NCBI GenBank assembly: GCA_035491935.1
Contig: DATJJW010000300.1
Location: 1-27,660 of the forward strand
Length of the DNA stretch: 27,660 nt
Source of the DNA: DATJJW01 sp035491935
GTDB taxonomy: Bacteria; Pseudomonadota; Alphaproteobacteria; ATCC43930; CGMCC-115725
Direction of reading: 5' to 3'
Below the pieces are notes generated by a model, which was not told the DNA's origin, made no database searches, and worked only from the letters and a program-made list of their open reading frames with translations. Shown piece after piece: positions 1-8,259 of the stretch. A program made the translations under genes and the position numbers. Numbering within the stretch: the first letter of the stretch is position 1; the number at the start of each line of letters is the position of its first letter.

Positions 1-2079
1 GCGCTTGTTGTTCTGGCTGCTGAAGAAGCTGCCCAGCACCGGGATGTCCTTGATGATCGGGATGCCGGCATTCTCCTTGCTGTCGCTATCCATGATCAGG
101 CCGGCGATGCCGACGGTCTGGCCGTCCTGGACGACGACGCGGCTGCGCACGCTGCGATTCGAGAATGTCGGCGAGTTGATCGCCGAGCTGGTCGTCGTGC
201 CGGGGTCGCTCACCTCCTGGTCGATGTCGAGGCTGACCAGCCCGCCGGTATTGACGCGCGGCACCACCTGCAGGATGACGCCGGTCTGCTGATAATTGAC
301 GCTGTTGATGACCGGCGCGTTCGACTGGTCGATCGATTGCGAGGTCTGCGAGATATAGGGCACGGCGTCGCCGACCTGCATCACCGCCTGCTCGTTGTCG
401 AGCACGGTGACCTGGGGCGAGGACAGCACCTTGACGGTGGTCACGTCCTGCAGCGCGTTGATCGCGAACTGGCTGGAGCGTGCCAGCACAAAACCCGGGA
501 AATCCGGGGTGAATGCCCCTGAACCCACAGCCTGGCTCAGATTGCCGCTCAGGCCGCCATTCTTGAAGAAGAACTGCGTGCCGTATTGCAGGGTGTTGTT
601 GAGCGTCACCTCCGCGATGGTGGCATCGATTTCGACCTGCAGCGGGACGATGTCGATCTTCTCCAGCATGTTCTGGACGACCTGGTATTCGGCCGGCGTC
701 CCATAGACCAGCAGCGCGTTGTTCTTGCGATCGGCGATGATGCGCATGCGGTCCTGCTCGGACTGGCCGCTGTTGTCGGCCGAGGAGGACAGGGGCTGGA
801 ACGCCGGCGGCGCGCCTTGTCCGCCCTGGTCCGCCTGCCCGCCATTCAGCTGGTTGATCAGCTGGCTGGCATTGCCCTGGGAGATGCCACCGGTGGTGGC
901 GCCCGTGCCGACGCCACTGCTGCCGACGCCACTGCTGCCGACGCCACTGCCGCCGACATTGCTGCCGGGCAGCGGCGAGGAGCCGATACCCGATTGAGAG
1001 AAGCCTGAGGATGACGCCTGCAACCGCTTCGTGCCGCTGGCACCGGTCGAGGTGATGTGGTCCGGCGTGAAGGCGCGTTGCAGCAACAACTCGAGGTCGC
1101 CGCTCTCGCCGTTCTGCACGTAATAGACATGCCAGCCGCGCTGGGTCTGGCTTTCCGAGGTGCTGATGACCGCGAACAGGCGGCGGGCATCCTCGATATA
1201 GGCCGGCTGCGAGGCCACGACCAACACCGCATCGGCGCGTGGCATCGCGACCACCTTGACCTGGGAGGCGAGGGCACCGTTCTTGCCGGCTTGAAGCGCG
1301 TCGCTGAGCGCCGTGGCCGCCTTCTCGGGCGTTCCGGTCGTCACCGGGAAGACGGCGTAGGATTGGTGCGCCAGCATGTCGACATCGAAGGATTTGATCA
1401 GGCTGACCAAGCTGGTGCGCGCCAGCGGGTCGCCGGTTACCAGGATCGCGTTCTGGGCCGAGGAGGCGGCGATGCGGCCGCCTTGCGAGACGAAGGGCTC
1501 CAGCACCTTGACCAGGTCCGGGGCCGAGGCATAGTGCAGCGGCACCACATCCGCTCCCGCATTGCCGGCATTGCCGGCGGAGCTGGCGGCGGCCAGCGGC
1601 ACCACCTGGTAGATGCCGCTGCTGCCGTTGATGACCGTGGCGCCATTTTGGCCCAGTACGTTCTGCAGGATCGCCAGCGCCTGACGCCGCGTCACCGGCT
1701 TGGGTGTGGCCACCGTCGTCGTGCCATGCACGGCAGGATCGATGGTGTAGTCGACGCCCAGGATGCTGCCGAGGATCGTGCGCGTCACCTCGCGGATATC
1801 GGCATCGGCGAAGTTGAAGGTGACGTCGGCGACGTTGGAATCGAGGGTACTGGCGTTTGCGCTCGCGCCGGCGCCGACGGTCGCCGAACGCGACAGCGCC
1901 ACCACGGGCCGTCCCGTGCCGTTACTGGTACCCAGCGCCGAATTTTCGCGGGGTGCTGCCTGTGTGTTGGTCAGGCTTTCGGGACCGAGCGGCGCCAGCG
2001 GCTGAGGCTTGGCCTGGCACCCGGCAAGCGCCAGGATCGCGAGATAGGTCACGGGGCGGGAAATATATCGGTCGCGCAT
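1..2079 (-). CDS. gspD: Type II secretion outer-membrane secretin GspD (3' end beyond window)
   Basis: Forms the outer-membrane channel through which the type II system exports folded proteins. The ATG at 2079 opens 693 codons that stay open to base 1, so the C-terminal end is missing. Residues 13-21 form a lipoprotein signal ending in LALAGC (Cys21), so the secretin is probably lipidated. Periplasmic N0-N3 modules follow: N0 around residues 70-150, then N1 and N2. An N3-like module is interrupted by a long Gly/Ser-rich insert, partly a repeated SGVGS unit. The secretin core is clear from VTVLDNEQAVMQVGDAVPYI, GVILQVVPRVN and the near-C-terminal VGIAGLIMDSDSKENAGIP. It lies 68 bases downstream of gspM in the same minus-strand arm. 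The ribosome site is weak (AGAG tract), so the start could shift slightly. The family call is secure. Confidence 0.93.
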   Translation of the reverse strand, partial: MRDRYISRPVTYLAILALAGCQAKPQPLAPLGPESLTNTQAAPRENSALGTSNGTGRPVVALSRSATVGAGASANASTLDSNVADVTFNFADADIREVTRTILGSILGVDYTIDPAVHGTTTVATPKPVTRRQALAILQNVLGQNGATVINGSSGIYQVVPLAAASSAGNAGNAGADVVPLHYASAPDLVKVLEPFVSQGGRIAASSAQNAILVTGDPLARTSLVSLIKSFDVDMLAHQSYAVFPVTTGTPEKAATALSDALQAGKNGALASQVKVVAMPRADAVLVVASQPAYIEDARRLFAVISTSESQTQRGWHVYYVQNGESGDLELLLQRAFTPDHITSTGASGTKRLQASSSGFSQSGIGSSPLPGSNVGGSGVGSSGVGSSGVGTGATTGGISQGNASQLINQLNGGQADQGGQGAPPAFQPLSSSADNSGQSEQDRMRIIADRKNNALLVYGTPAEYQVVQNMLEKIDIVPLQVEIDATIAEVTLNNTLQYGTQFFFKNGGLSGNLSQAVGSGAFTPDFPGFVLARSSQFAINALQDVTTVKVLSSPQVTVLDNEQAVMQVGDAVPYISQTSQSIDQSNAPVINSVNYQQTGVILQVVPRVNTGGLVSLDIDQEVSDPGTTTSSAINSPTFSNRSVRSRVVVQDGQTVGIAGLIMDSDSKENAGIPIIKDIPVLGSFFSSQNNKR
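907..951. repeat. Three tandem 15-bp units inside gspD
   Basis: The unit GCCGACGCCACTGCT (plus strand) occurs three times in a row; the last copy differs in its final base. On the coding minus strand it encodes repeated Ser-Gly-Val-Gly-Ser in a Gly/Ser-rich linker of GspD. Units of 15 bp keep the frame if slippage adds or removes copies. Confidence 0.85.
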
Positions 2080-2147
2080 GAAGGTCGCTTGCTCTCTTTG
2101 ATGCCGAACGGGATGCGGAAACGGGCTGATGCGAGAATGAGCAGGGA

Positions 2148-2708
2148 TCATGAATTGGAGCGGAAGGCGTAGAGCGAGACGTCGATGTCGAAGCGGGAGG
2201 CGGCATCAGGACCTTGCGCTGAGATGGTAAGGTCGTCGGCCAGCACCGCCGGTCGCGCGTCGCGGATTCGGCCGAGGAACCGCACCAGCGTCGGATAGTC
2301 GCCGGTGGCATGGAGATGCAGGCCGATGCGCCTCAACCCGCCGACCGGGGCCGCCGGCAGCGTGTCGACGCTGGCGATCTCGATACCGGTGGCACCGGCC
2401 AGGCTTTGCACGGTGCCTTGCAGCGTGGCCAGCGCCAGTGCGTCGCTGCCGCCCTTGACCAGATCCGTCGCCACGGGCTTGGCGCCATGCCGCGCCGCCA
2501 GCTGGCGGCGGAGGCCCGGCGCTTGCGCTGCGATCGCCGCCATATGTCGGGCGCGTATCCCCGAATCATCCAATTGCTGGGCGCGCGTGGCATAGAGGTC
2601 GAGCAGCGGTGAGACGATCGCCGTCCACAGGACCAGGACCGCCAGCAAAACCAGCGCCAGGGCCAGGAGCCGGCCGGGCCGGCCTTCAGGTAAAGCAAAC
2701 GTGGTCAT
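2148..2708 (-). CDS. gspM: Type II secretion inner-membrane protein GspM
   Basis: The 186-residue protein has a short cytoplasmic start, one hydrophobic helix at about residues 13-34, and a periplasmic domain. This is the layout of GspM, which partners GspL in the inner-membrane platform. The segment around GLRRIGLHLHATGDYPTLVRFL fits the ferredoxin-like fold of the alphaproteobacterial GspM/PilO-like family. Its start overlaps the gspL stop by 4 bases (ATGA at 2705-2708), so the two are probably translationally coupled. gspD follows downstream. Sequence conservation in GspM is low, so the call rests on size, topology and position between gspL and gspD. Confidence 0.85.
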   Translation of the reverse strand: MTTFALPEGRPGRLLALALVLLAVLVLWTAIVSPLLDLYATRAQQLDDSGIRARHMAAIAAQAPGLRRQLAARHGAKPVATDLVKGGSDALALATLQGTVQSLAGATGIEIASVDTLPAAPVGGLRRIGLHLHATGDYPTLVRFLGRIRDARPAVLADDLTISAQGPDAASRFDIDVSLYAFRSNS

Positions 2709-3628
2709 GGCGTCTCCGCGAAGGTCACGGCGATGGAGAAGCTGTCGCGCGAGGAATCCGCGGCGCGGATGATCGGGGCGGCGAAGCTGGGGCCTCGGAA
2801 GGCGGGGTCGGTCGCCAGATGGCGGATCAGCGCCGGCGCCTCGGCCGATGCCCCGGCGAGCGTCACGTGCCGCTTGGCGTATCGGAGCGCCGTCAGATTC
2901 GTGTCGTCGGGCAGGGCGCGGGTCATCGCCGCCAGCATGGCCAGCGGGTCGCCCATCGTCTGGCGCTGGGCGGCGATCACGGCAGCGGAATCATCCTGGC
3001 CGAGCGCGCGGCGGAACTTCGCCACCGCCGCCACCTCCGGCGTCAGTGTGGCGATCCGGTCTTCCGTCGCCGACAGCGCCAGCGACTGCCGCAGGAAGGG
3101 CAGCCCCGCCGCCAGCAGCACCAGGGCCAGACACGCCGCCGGCAGCAGTGCCTGGCGCCAGGAAAGGCGCAGGTCCCTGACGGTATCGCGGTCGAGCGGG
3201 ATCCGGCGGGCGCCCTCGACCAGCAGCGCCATCGGCCGGACATTCACCGCGGCCAGCCTTTCGAGCGGCTTGGCCAGGGTATCGCGCGGCACCAGGAACA
3301 GGCGGAGGGATATCTGCCGGCGCTGGGCGTCGCGTGCCTCGATCTCGGCCTGCCAATAGACCTCTTGCGCCGTGAACGGCGTCTCGCGGTCCATCTCATA
3401 GGAGATCACCCGCGCCAATTCCTGCTCGGCGGCGGCCGGCAGGGTCAGGCGCTTCTCCAGCACCAGGTGGCGCGGCATGGCTATGGCGAACGGGCCAGGC
3501 CGTTCGCCCGGCAGCTCGTGCAGCTTCAGCACCGTCTCATGGGGTCGGGTCGTGACCAACCGGCGCAGCGGTTCCGGCGCCATGGCCCGGAGTTGCCGGC
3601 CCCACCAGGCGAGGAACAGTTTCAGCAT
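2705..3628 (-). CDS. gspL: Type II secretion protein GspL (PilM/PilN-like platform protein)
   Basis: GspL links the cytoplasmic ATPase GspE to the inner-membrane platform. The 307-residue product has a cytoplasmic part at about residues 1-155, with a PilM-like stretch including RVISYEMDRETPFTAQEVYW. A single transmembrane helix sits at about residues 160-178, followed by a periplasmic PilN-like domain. It is shorter than classical GspL (about 400 residues), consistent with a reduced actin-like domain; this is common in the HI- and Xps-like systems, though that comparison is from memory. It is the first gene of the minus-strand arm, overlaps gspM by 4 bases, and is divergent from gspE. The ATG at 3628 has only a weak GAGCG element upstream. 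Confidence 0.87.
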   Translation of the reverse strand: MLKLFLAWWGRQLRAMAPEPLRRLVTTRPHETVLKLHELPGERPGPFAIAMPRHLVLEKRLTLPAAAEQELARVISYEMDRETPFTAQEVYWQAEIEARDAQRRQISLRLFLVPRDTLAKPLERLAAVNVRPMALLVEGARRIPLDRDTVRDLRLSWRQALLPAACLALVLLAAGLPFLRQSLALSATEDRIATLTPEVAAVAKFRRALGQDDSAAVIAAQRQTMGDPLAMLAAMTRALPDDTNLTALRYAKRHVTLAGASAEAPALIRHLATDPAFRGPSFAAPIIRAADSSRDSFSIAVTFAETP

Positions 3629-3831
3629 GCCGGCCCGCTCGCTCGGTTTCGTGGATTATGCGGTGTCGGATCGGTGCGCATTCCGCTCGCTCGGTTCAGG
3701 TTGGTAACGTTTCGTAAACTATTTTTATGACCGATCGTTGAATGGTCACAAAATCGTGACAAAGAGCGGGAAAGCCGCCTTTCGACCCCGCGCCCTCCCT
3801 CGGGGAGCTACGCTTTCCGGTCCCGAACCTC
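3629..3831. promoter_or_regulatory. Divergent gspL / gspE intergenic promoter region
   Basis: This 203-base gap separates two divergent T2SS arms and includes an AT-rich core (3700-3760) that is unusual for this GC-rich window. On the minus strand TTGTGA, 16 bases and CATAAA form a plausible -35/-10 pair for gspLMD. The plus-strand promoter for gspEFHIJ is less obvious. An inverted repeat GTCAC-N6-GTGAC lies at 3745-3760 and could be an operator. No start site can be proven by eye. Confidence 0.45.
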
Positions 3832-5580
3832 GTGCCGCTCGCCCTCGCCAAATCCGCAGCCGCGCCGCAAGACGCAGGACCCCTCGACGCCGCCCAGGAT
3901 GCCTTGGGTGCCTGGCTGGCCGAACGCGGGCTGATCGATGCGCGCACGCTGGAGCGCGCGCGCCGGGTGGCGGGCGAGACCGGGCAACGGCTGGATGCCG
4001 TGCTGATCCAGCTGGGTCTGGTCGGCGAGGCGGTGCTGGCCGAGGCGTCGGCGGCGCTGCTGGGGCTGCCGCTCGCCGTCGCCGGACGCTACCCGGCCGA
4101 AGCCCTGCTGGCCGATAGGCTGAAGCCCAAATTCCTGCGTCGCGCCCACGCCCTGCCCTTGGCGATCGAGGATGGCCGATTGGTGATGGCGATGGCCGAT
4201 CCCTTCGACGATTTCGGCGTCCAGGCCATCGCCGCTGCCACCGGGCTCGCCGTGACCGTCGAGGTCGCGGTGCCGGCGGAGCTGGAGGCGGCGATGGCGC
4301 GGCTCTACCCGGATAATGCAGGTGCGTCCAGCGCCCCGGAATCGGTCGAGGCGATCGCCGCCATGGCCGACGAGACCGATGCCGAGCGGCTGAAGGATCT
4401 GGCAAGCGAGGCGCCGGTCATCCGCCTGGTCAACCAGATCATCGCGCGTGCGGCCGAGGAGCGTGCCTCCGACATCCATATCGAACCGATGGAGGACCGG
4501 GTGCGCGTGCGGCTGCGCCATGACGGCGTGCTGCATGAGGAGGAATCGCCGCCCCGGCATCTGGCCGCCGCCATCGTCTCGCGCATCAAGATCATGGCCC
4601 GGCTCGACATCGCCGAACGCCGCCTGCCCCAGGACGGGCGCCTCAAGCTGGCGGTACGTGGCCAGGAGATCGATTTCCGCGTCTCGACCATGCCCTCGCT
4701 CCATGGCGAGGCGGTGGTGCTGCGCGTGCTCGACCGCTCGGCGGTGACCTTCGATTTCGCCAAGCTGGGGCTCGATGATCACCTCACCGCCAAGGTGCGC
4801 GAGCTGCTGGAATTGCCGAACGGCATGGTGCTGGTCACCGGGCCGACCGGCAGCGGCAAGACGACGACGCTCTATACCGGGCTCCTGGGCCTGAACTCGG
4901 TCGCGCGCAACATCGTCACGGTCGAGGATCCGATTGAATACCAGCTGCCCGGGATCAATCAGATCCAGGTGAAGCCGCAGATCGGGCTGAATTTCTCGGC
5001 CCTGTTGCGGTCGATCCTGCGCCAGGACCCCGATGTGATCATGGTCGGCGAGATTCGCGACCTGGAGACGGCGGAAATCGCCGTGCAGGCGTCGCTCACC
5101 AGCCATCTGGTGCTGTCGACCCTGCACACCAATTCCGCCGCCGCCTCGATCACGCGCCTGCGCGACATGGGGCTGGAGGATTATCTCATCACCGCGGTGC
5201 TGCGCGGCGTGCTGGCGCAGCGCCTGGTGCGCCGGTTGTGTCCGGCCTGCGCCAGGCCGAGCGAGGCGCCGGAGCCGGTGGTGCGCCGCTTCGGCCTCGA
5301 TCGCTACGCCGCACCCGGTGTGCCGATCCTGCTGCATCACCCGGTCGGATGTCCCGCCTGCCGCAACACCGGCTATCGCGGGCGCCAGGCCATCGTCGAG
5401 CTGCTGGTGCCGGATGACGATGTCGAAAAGCTGATCTTCGCCCGGGCCGACCATACCCAGATCGAGAAGGCGGCGGTGGCGGCGGGCATGCGCACCATGT
5501 TCTCGGCCGGACTTGCCGCGGCGGTGGCGGGCGTCACCTCGATCGAGGAGGTCGCCCGCACCATCCAGGCGGACTCGTAA
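3832..5580 (+). CDS. gspE: Type II secretion traffic ATPase GspE
   Basis: A cytoplasmic hexameric ATPase that powers pseudopilus assembly. The 582 residues begin with an N-terminal GspE/MshEN domain at about residues 20-160. The catalytic core has Walker A GPTGSGKTTT at about 337-346, an Asp box (VTVEDPIEYQ), a Walker B/GEIRD segment around 400-410 and a His box (LVLSTLHTNSA). A zinc-binding tetracysteine module (CPAC at 470-473 and at 507-510) marks true GspE/PilB enzymes rather than retraction ATPases. The start is a GTG at 3832 with no convincing Shine-Dalgarno sequence, and no in-frame ATG lies just upstream, so the N-terminus is uncertain by a few residues. It leads the plus-strand arm, 10 bases before gspF. 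Confidence 0.95.
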   Translation: MPLALAKSAAAPQDAGPLDAAQDALGAWLAERGLIDARTLERARRVAGETGQRLDAVLIQLGLVGEAVLAEASAALLGLPLAVAGRYPAEALLADRLKPKFLRRAHALPLAIEDGRLVMAMADPFDDFGVQAIAAATGLAVTVEVAVPAELEAAMARLYPDNAGASSAPESVEAIAAMADETDAERLKDLASEAPVIRLVNQIIARAAEERASDIHIEPMEDRVRVRLRHDGVLHEEESPPRHLAAAIVSRIKIMARLDIAERRLPQDGRLKLAVRGQEIDFRVSTMPSLHGEAVVLRVLDRSAVTFDFAKLGLDDHLTAKVRELLELPNGMVLVTGPTGSGKTTTLYTGLLGLNSVARNIVTVEDPIEYQLPGINQIQVKPQIGLNFSALLRSILRQDPDVIMVGEIRDLETAEIAVQASLTSHLVLSTLHTNSAAASITRLRDMGLEDYLITAVLRGVLAQRLVRRLCPACARPSEAPEPVVRRFGLDRYAAPGVPILLHHPVGCPACRNTGYRGRQAIVELLVPDDDVEKLIFARADHTQIEKAAVAAGMRTMFSAGLAAAVAGVTSIEEVARTIQADS

Positions 5581-5590
5581 GGCGGCACCC

Positions 5591-6814
5591 ATGCCGGTCT
5601 TCGACTTCACCGCCATCGGTCCCGCCGGCGACATCCAGCACGGTACGCTGGAAGCCGCGACATCCCACGCCGTGGTCGAGGCCCTGCAGCGCGACGGGCT
5701 GATCCCGATGCGGGCGGAGCCGGCGGGGCGGCGTTCCTTCCTCGACGGGCTGATGCATCTGGAAATGCCGGGCACGCGCGGCCTGTCGCGCGAGGCGATC
5801 ACCCAAGTCACGCGCGAGCTTGCGACCATGCTGGCGGCCGGCCAGGATATCGACCGGGCGTTGCGTTTTGTGCGCGAGACGGCACGCGATCGAAAGATCA
5901 TCCGGGTCATTGATGCGGTGCGCGAGAAAGTGCGTGGCGGCACGCCCCTGGCCGCGGCCCTGGCGGCACCGCCGGCATCCTTCCCCAAGCTCTATGTGGG
6001 ATTGGTACGCGCGGGCGAAAGCGGCGGCAATCTGGCCGAGACGCTGGACCACCTGGCCGGGCTGATGGAGCGCGAGCGGCGCCTGGCCGCGACCGTGACG
6101 TCGGCACTGATCTACCCGGTGTTGCTGCTGGCGGCGGCGCTGGGTACCGTGTTCCTGCTGGTTGGCTATGTGCTGCCCCAATTCGCGCCGATCTTCGAGC
6201 AGAACGGTCTGGCGATGCCATGGTCGACGCGCCTGCTGCTGAGCTTCGGCGGCGTGATGACGACCGGTGCGCCCTGGGGTGTGCTGGCGCTGCTGCTCCT
6301 GATCCTGGGCGGGCGCTGGCTGTTGGGCCAGCCGGCATGGCGATTGCGCTGGGACCGCTTGCTGCTGCATCTGCCGATAGCGGGATCGCTCTTGCGCGAG
6401 ACTGCGGCCGCGCGGCTGTGCCGGACGCTGGGCACTCTGCTCACGGGCGGGCTGCCGCTCGTGGCGGCCTTGGGCATCGTGCGCGACACGCTGAGCAATC
6501 TTGCGGTGGTGGCGGCGCTGGATGCCGCGACCTTGGTCCTGCGGGGCGGCGGCGGGCTGGCCCAGACCTTGGGCGACGCGAAGGTCCTGCCGGTCCGCAC
6601 CATCCACCTCCTGCGTCTCGGCGAAGAAAGCGCGCAGCTCGCCAGGGTGGCGCTGATCGCCGCCGAGATCCATGAGGAGCAGGTACGTGTGCGGGTCCAG
6701 CGCCTGGTCTCGCTGCTGGTGCCGGTCATCACCATCGGCATGGGGGCGGCGGTCGCCGGCATCGTCGGCTCGCTGATGATGGCGATGCTGAGCCTCAACG
6801 ATCTGGCGAATTGA
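5591..6814 (+). CDS. gspF: Type II secretion inner-membrane platform protein GspF
   Basis: A polytopic membrane protein at the core of the assembly platform. The 407-residue product shows the two repeated T2SSF domains. The first, at about residues 70-190, contains ELATMLAAGQDIDRALRFV and LYVGLVRAGESGGNLAETL. The second, at about 270-395, contains LCRTLGTLLTGGLPLVAAL and HLLRLGEESAQL. Hydrophobic helices flank the domains, including one near residues 170-200 and a C-terminal one ending in AGIVGSLMMAMLSL. I chose the ATG at 5591 because AAGGCGG precedes it at normal spacing and the encoded MPVFDFTAIG is the typical GspF N-terminus. Its stop overlaps the gspH start. Confidence 0.95.
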   Translation: MPVFDFTAIGPAGDIQHGTLEAATSHAVVEALQRDGLIPMRAEPAGRRSFLDGLMHLEMPGTRGLSREAITQVTRELATMLAAGQDIDRALRFVRETARDRKIIRVIDAVREKVRGGTPLAAALAAPPASFPKLYVGLVRAGESGGNLAETLDHLAGLMERERRLAATVTSALIYPVLLLAAALGTVFLLVGYVLPQFAPIFEQNGLAMPWSTRLLLSFGGVMTTGAPWGVLALLLLILGGRWLLGQPAWRLRWDRLLLHLPIAGSLLRETAAARLCRTLGTLLTGGLPLVAALGIVRDTLSNLAVVAALDAATLVLRGGGGLAQTLGDAKVLPVRTIHLLRLGEESAQLARVALIAAEIHEEQVRVRVQRLVSLLVPVITIGMGAAVAGIVGSLMMAMLSLNDLAN

Positions 6815-7224
6815 TGCGCTCCGCCACGATGTGCCGCGGCTTCACCTTGTTCGAGATGCTGGTTGTGCTGGCGATCATGGGGCTGGCGGTGGCGCTGTTC
6901 GAGGCTCATGGCACCGGCGGCTCGGCCAGGCTCGGGCTGCGCGCCGCGGCTGAGGCGGTGGCGAATGCCGCCGATCAGGCGCGCGCCCAGGCGCAATCGA
7001 CCAACCGGCCGAGCGTGCTGGTGGTCGAGCCGGGATCCTGGCGCATCGATGGTGGCAAGCCGCATGCCCTCGACACCAAGGTCCGGATCAGCCCCGCGAC
7101 GGTTCATTTTGCGCCGGACGGCACCTCCTCGGGCGGCCATGTGGATCTGCGCGACGGCAGTCTCAAGGCCGATGTCGAAATCGGCTGGCTCACCGGCGCC
7201 GCCCGGATCGGTTATGGCTCGTAG
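6814..7224 (+). CDS. gspH: Minor pseudopilin GspH
   Basis: The 136-residue prepilin-like protein has a 9-residue leader, then the type III prepilin cleavage site G|FTLFE with Glu at +5. A hydrophobic helix (MLVVLAIMGLAVALF) follows. The helix runs into an Ala/Arg/Gln-rich stretch and a beta-rich globular part, which is the GspH pattern. It lacks the typical GspG helix sequence and C-terminal calcium-site region. The ATG overlaps the gspF stop (TGATG), and the 3' end overlaps gspI by 11 bases. A short internal ATG at 6829 would leave only a four-residue leader and is less likely. It should be cleaved by a prepilin peptidase encoded elsewhere. Confidence 0.83.
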   Translation: MRSATMCRGFTLFEMLVVLAIMGLAVALFEAHGTGGSARLGLRAAAEAVANAADQARAQAQSTNRPSVLVVEPGSWRIDGGKPHALDTKVRISPATVHFAPDGTSSGGHVDLRDGSLKADVEIGWLTGAARIGYGS

Positions 7225-7621
7225 GCCCCTGACTCATAAAAGGGGCTTCACCCTGATCGAGGTGCTGGTGGCCTTGGTGATCACCGGGCTGCTGCTGGCC
7301 GCTCTGGTCCAGGCCGTGGGGTTGGCCACTGGCGCCGCCGCCCGCGCGCAGCGCTATGAGGAGGCGCTGAGTCGCTGCCGCTCGCATATGGCGGCGCTGG
7401 ACCCGGATATCGGCCGGCTGGCGGGCAGCTCGACCGGTGATGATGGCGGCGGTTATCGCTGGCGCATCCAGGTCAGCCGCGAGAAACAGGACCAGGATGG
7501 CCCCGCCCTGTTGGGCGGCATGGCGCTCTACGCCGTCGCCGTTACCATCGATTGGCGGGACGGCCTCGTCCGGCATGCCGTGACCCTGCGGACCGAGCGG
7601 CTGGGGACGGCCAATGGCTAG
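7214..7621 (+). CDS. gspI: Minor pseudopilin GspI
   Basis: The 135-residue protein has an 11-residue basic leader ending in KRG, then FTLIEVLVALVITGLLLAAL. This gives a prepilin peptidase site with Glu at +5 and the GspI-type hydrophobic helix. The C-terminal part (LYAVAVTIDWRDG) matches the beta-strand region typical of GspI. GspI nucleates the pseudopilus tip with GspJ and GspK. The ATG at 7214 lies inside the 3' end of gspH, and its stop overlaps gspJ by 8 bases, so translation is probably coupled along the arm. Confidence 0.88.
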   Translation: MARRPLTHKRGFTLIEVLVALVITGLLLAALVQAVGLATGAAARAQRYEEALSRCRSHMAALDPDIGRLAGSSTGDDGGGYRWRIQVSREKQDQDGPALLGGMALYAVAVTIDWRDGLVRHAVTLRTERLGTANG

Positions 7622-8192
7622 GGCACCCGAAGGCTGCGCGCGGTCTGGCTTTACTTTGGTCGAGCTGCTGGTGTCGCTGGCCATCATGGCGCTGATCCTG
7701 GTCGGCCTGTCCTCGGGCGTGGGCTTCGGCCTCAGGGCCTGGCATCACGAAACGGCCGCCTCGGCACGTGCCGACGATATCGAGACCGCCGACCGGTCTC
7801 TGCGCCTGCTGCTGGGCGGTGCCGATCCGCGCGCGCCTGCCATCGGCGACGGCGCCGATATTGCCTGGACCGGCATGCTGCCGGCAGGTCGCGGCCGTGC
7901 CGCGCTTCGCCTCTCGGTCGAGGACGGCAAGCGGCTGGTGCTGCTGTGGCGGCCGCAGCCCCATGTGACGAGCATGGAGCCGGCACAGATGCAGGCTCCG
8001 CCGCAGCGTGAGGTGCTGCTGGACGGTGTCAAAGCCATGAATATCGCCTATTATCGGGAGGGCGCGAGCCCGGGATGGATTGGTGCCTGGACCGGGCAGG
8101 CCCTGCCACGGCTCGTGCGCATCCAGTTGAAACCGGCGAAAGGTGGTCCGGATTGGCCGGCGCTCGTGATCGCAACCAAGCCAAGCTCTTGA
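7614..8192 (+). CDS. gspJ: Minor pseudopilin GspJ
   Basis: The 192-residue protein has a 12-residue leader ending in RSG, then FTLVELLVSLAIMALILVGL with Glu at +5. A larger globular domain follows, containing ADRSLRLLLG, a substrate-like loop, and the C-terminal LPRLVRIQLKPAKGG, as expected of GspJ. Its length and position after gspI support the call. No gspK follows, although GspK normally caps the GspI-GspJ tip. A 67-base gap with some AT-rich sequence separates it from the kinase gene. Confidence 0.87.
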   Translation: MARAPEGCARSGFTLVELLVSLAIMALILVGLSSGVGFGLRAWHHETAASARADDIETADRSLRLLLGGADPRAPAIGDGADIAWTGMLPAGRGRAALRLSVEDGKRLVLLWRPQPHVTSMEPAQMQAPPQREVLLDGVKAMNIAYYREGASPGWIGAWTGQALPRLVRIQLKPAKGGPDWPALVIATKPSS

Positions 8193-8259
8193 CGGCGGCA
8201 GCGGGCGTATTAACTCTTTTCAAACCGCTCCTATTTCCAGAATCCATCGGTAGCTTTGC

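Noticed and set aside
3808..5988. 726-codon open frame antisense to gspE/gspF
   Set aside because: Shadow of the gspE and gspF coding frames; repetitive polar composition and no motif.
6814..7224. Calling this pseudopilin the major pseudopilin GspG
   Set aside because: The post-helix Ala/Arg/Gln-rich region and beta-rich C-terminus fit GspH, and the GspG-type helix and C-terminal region are absent.
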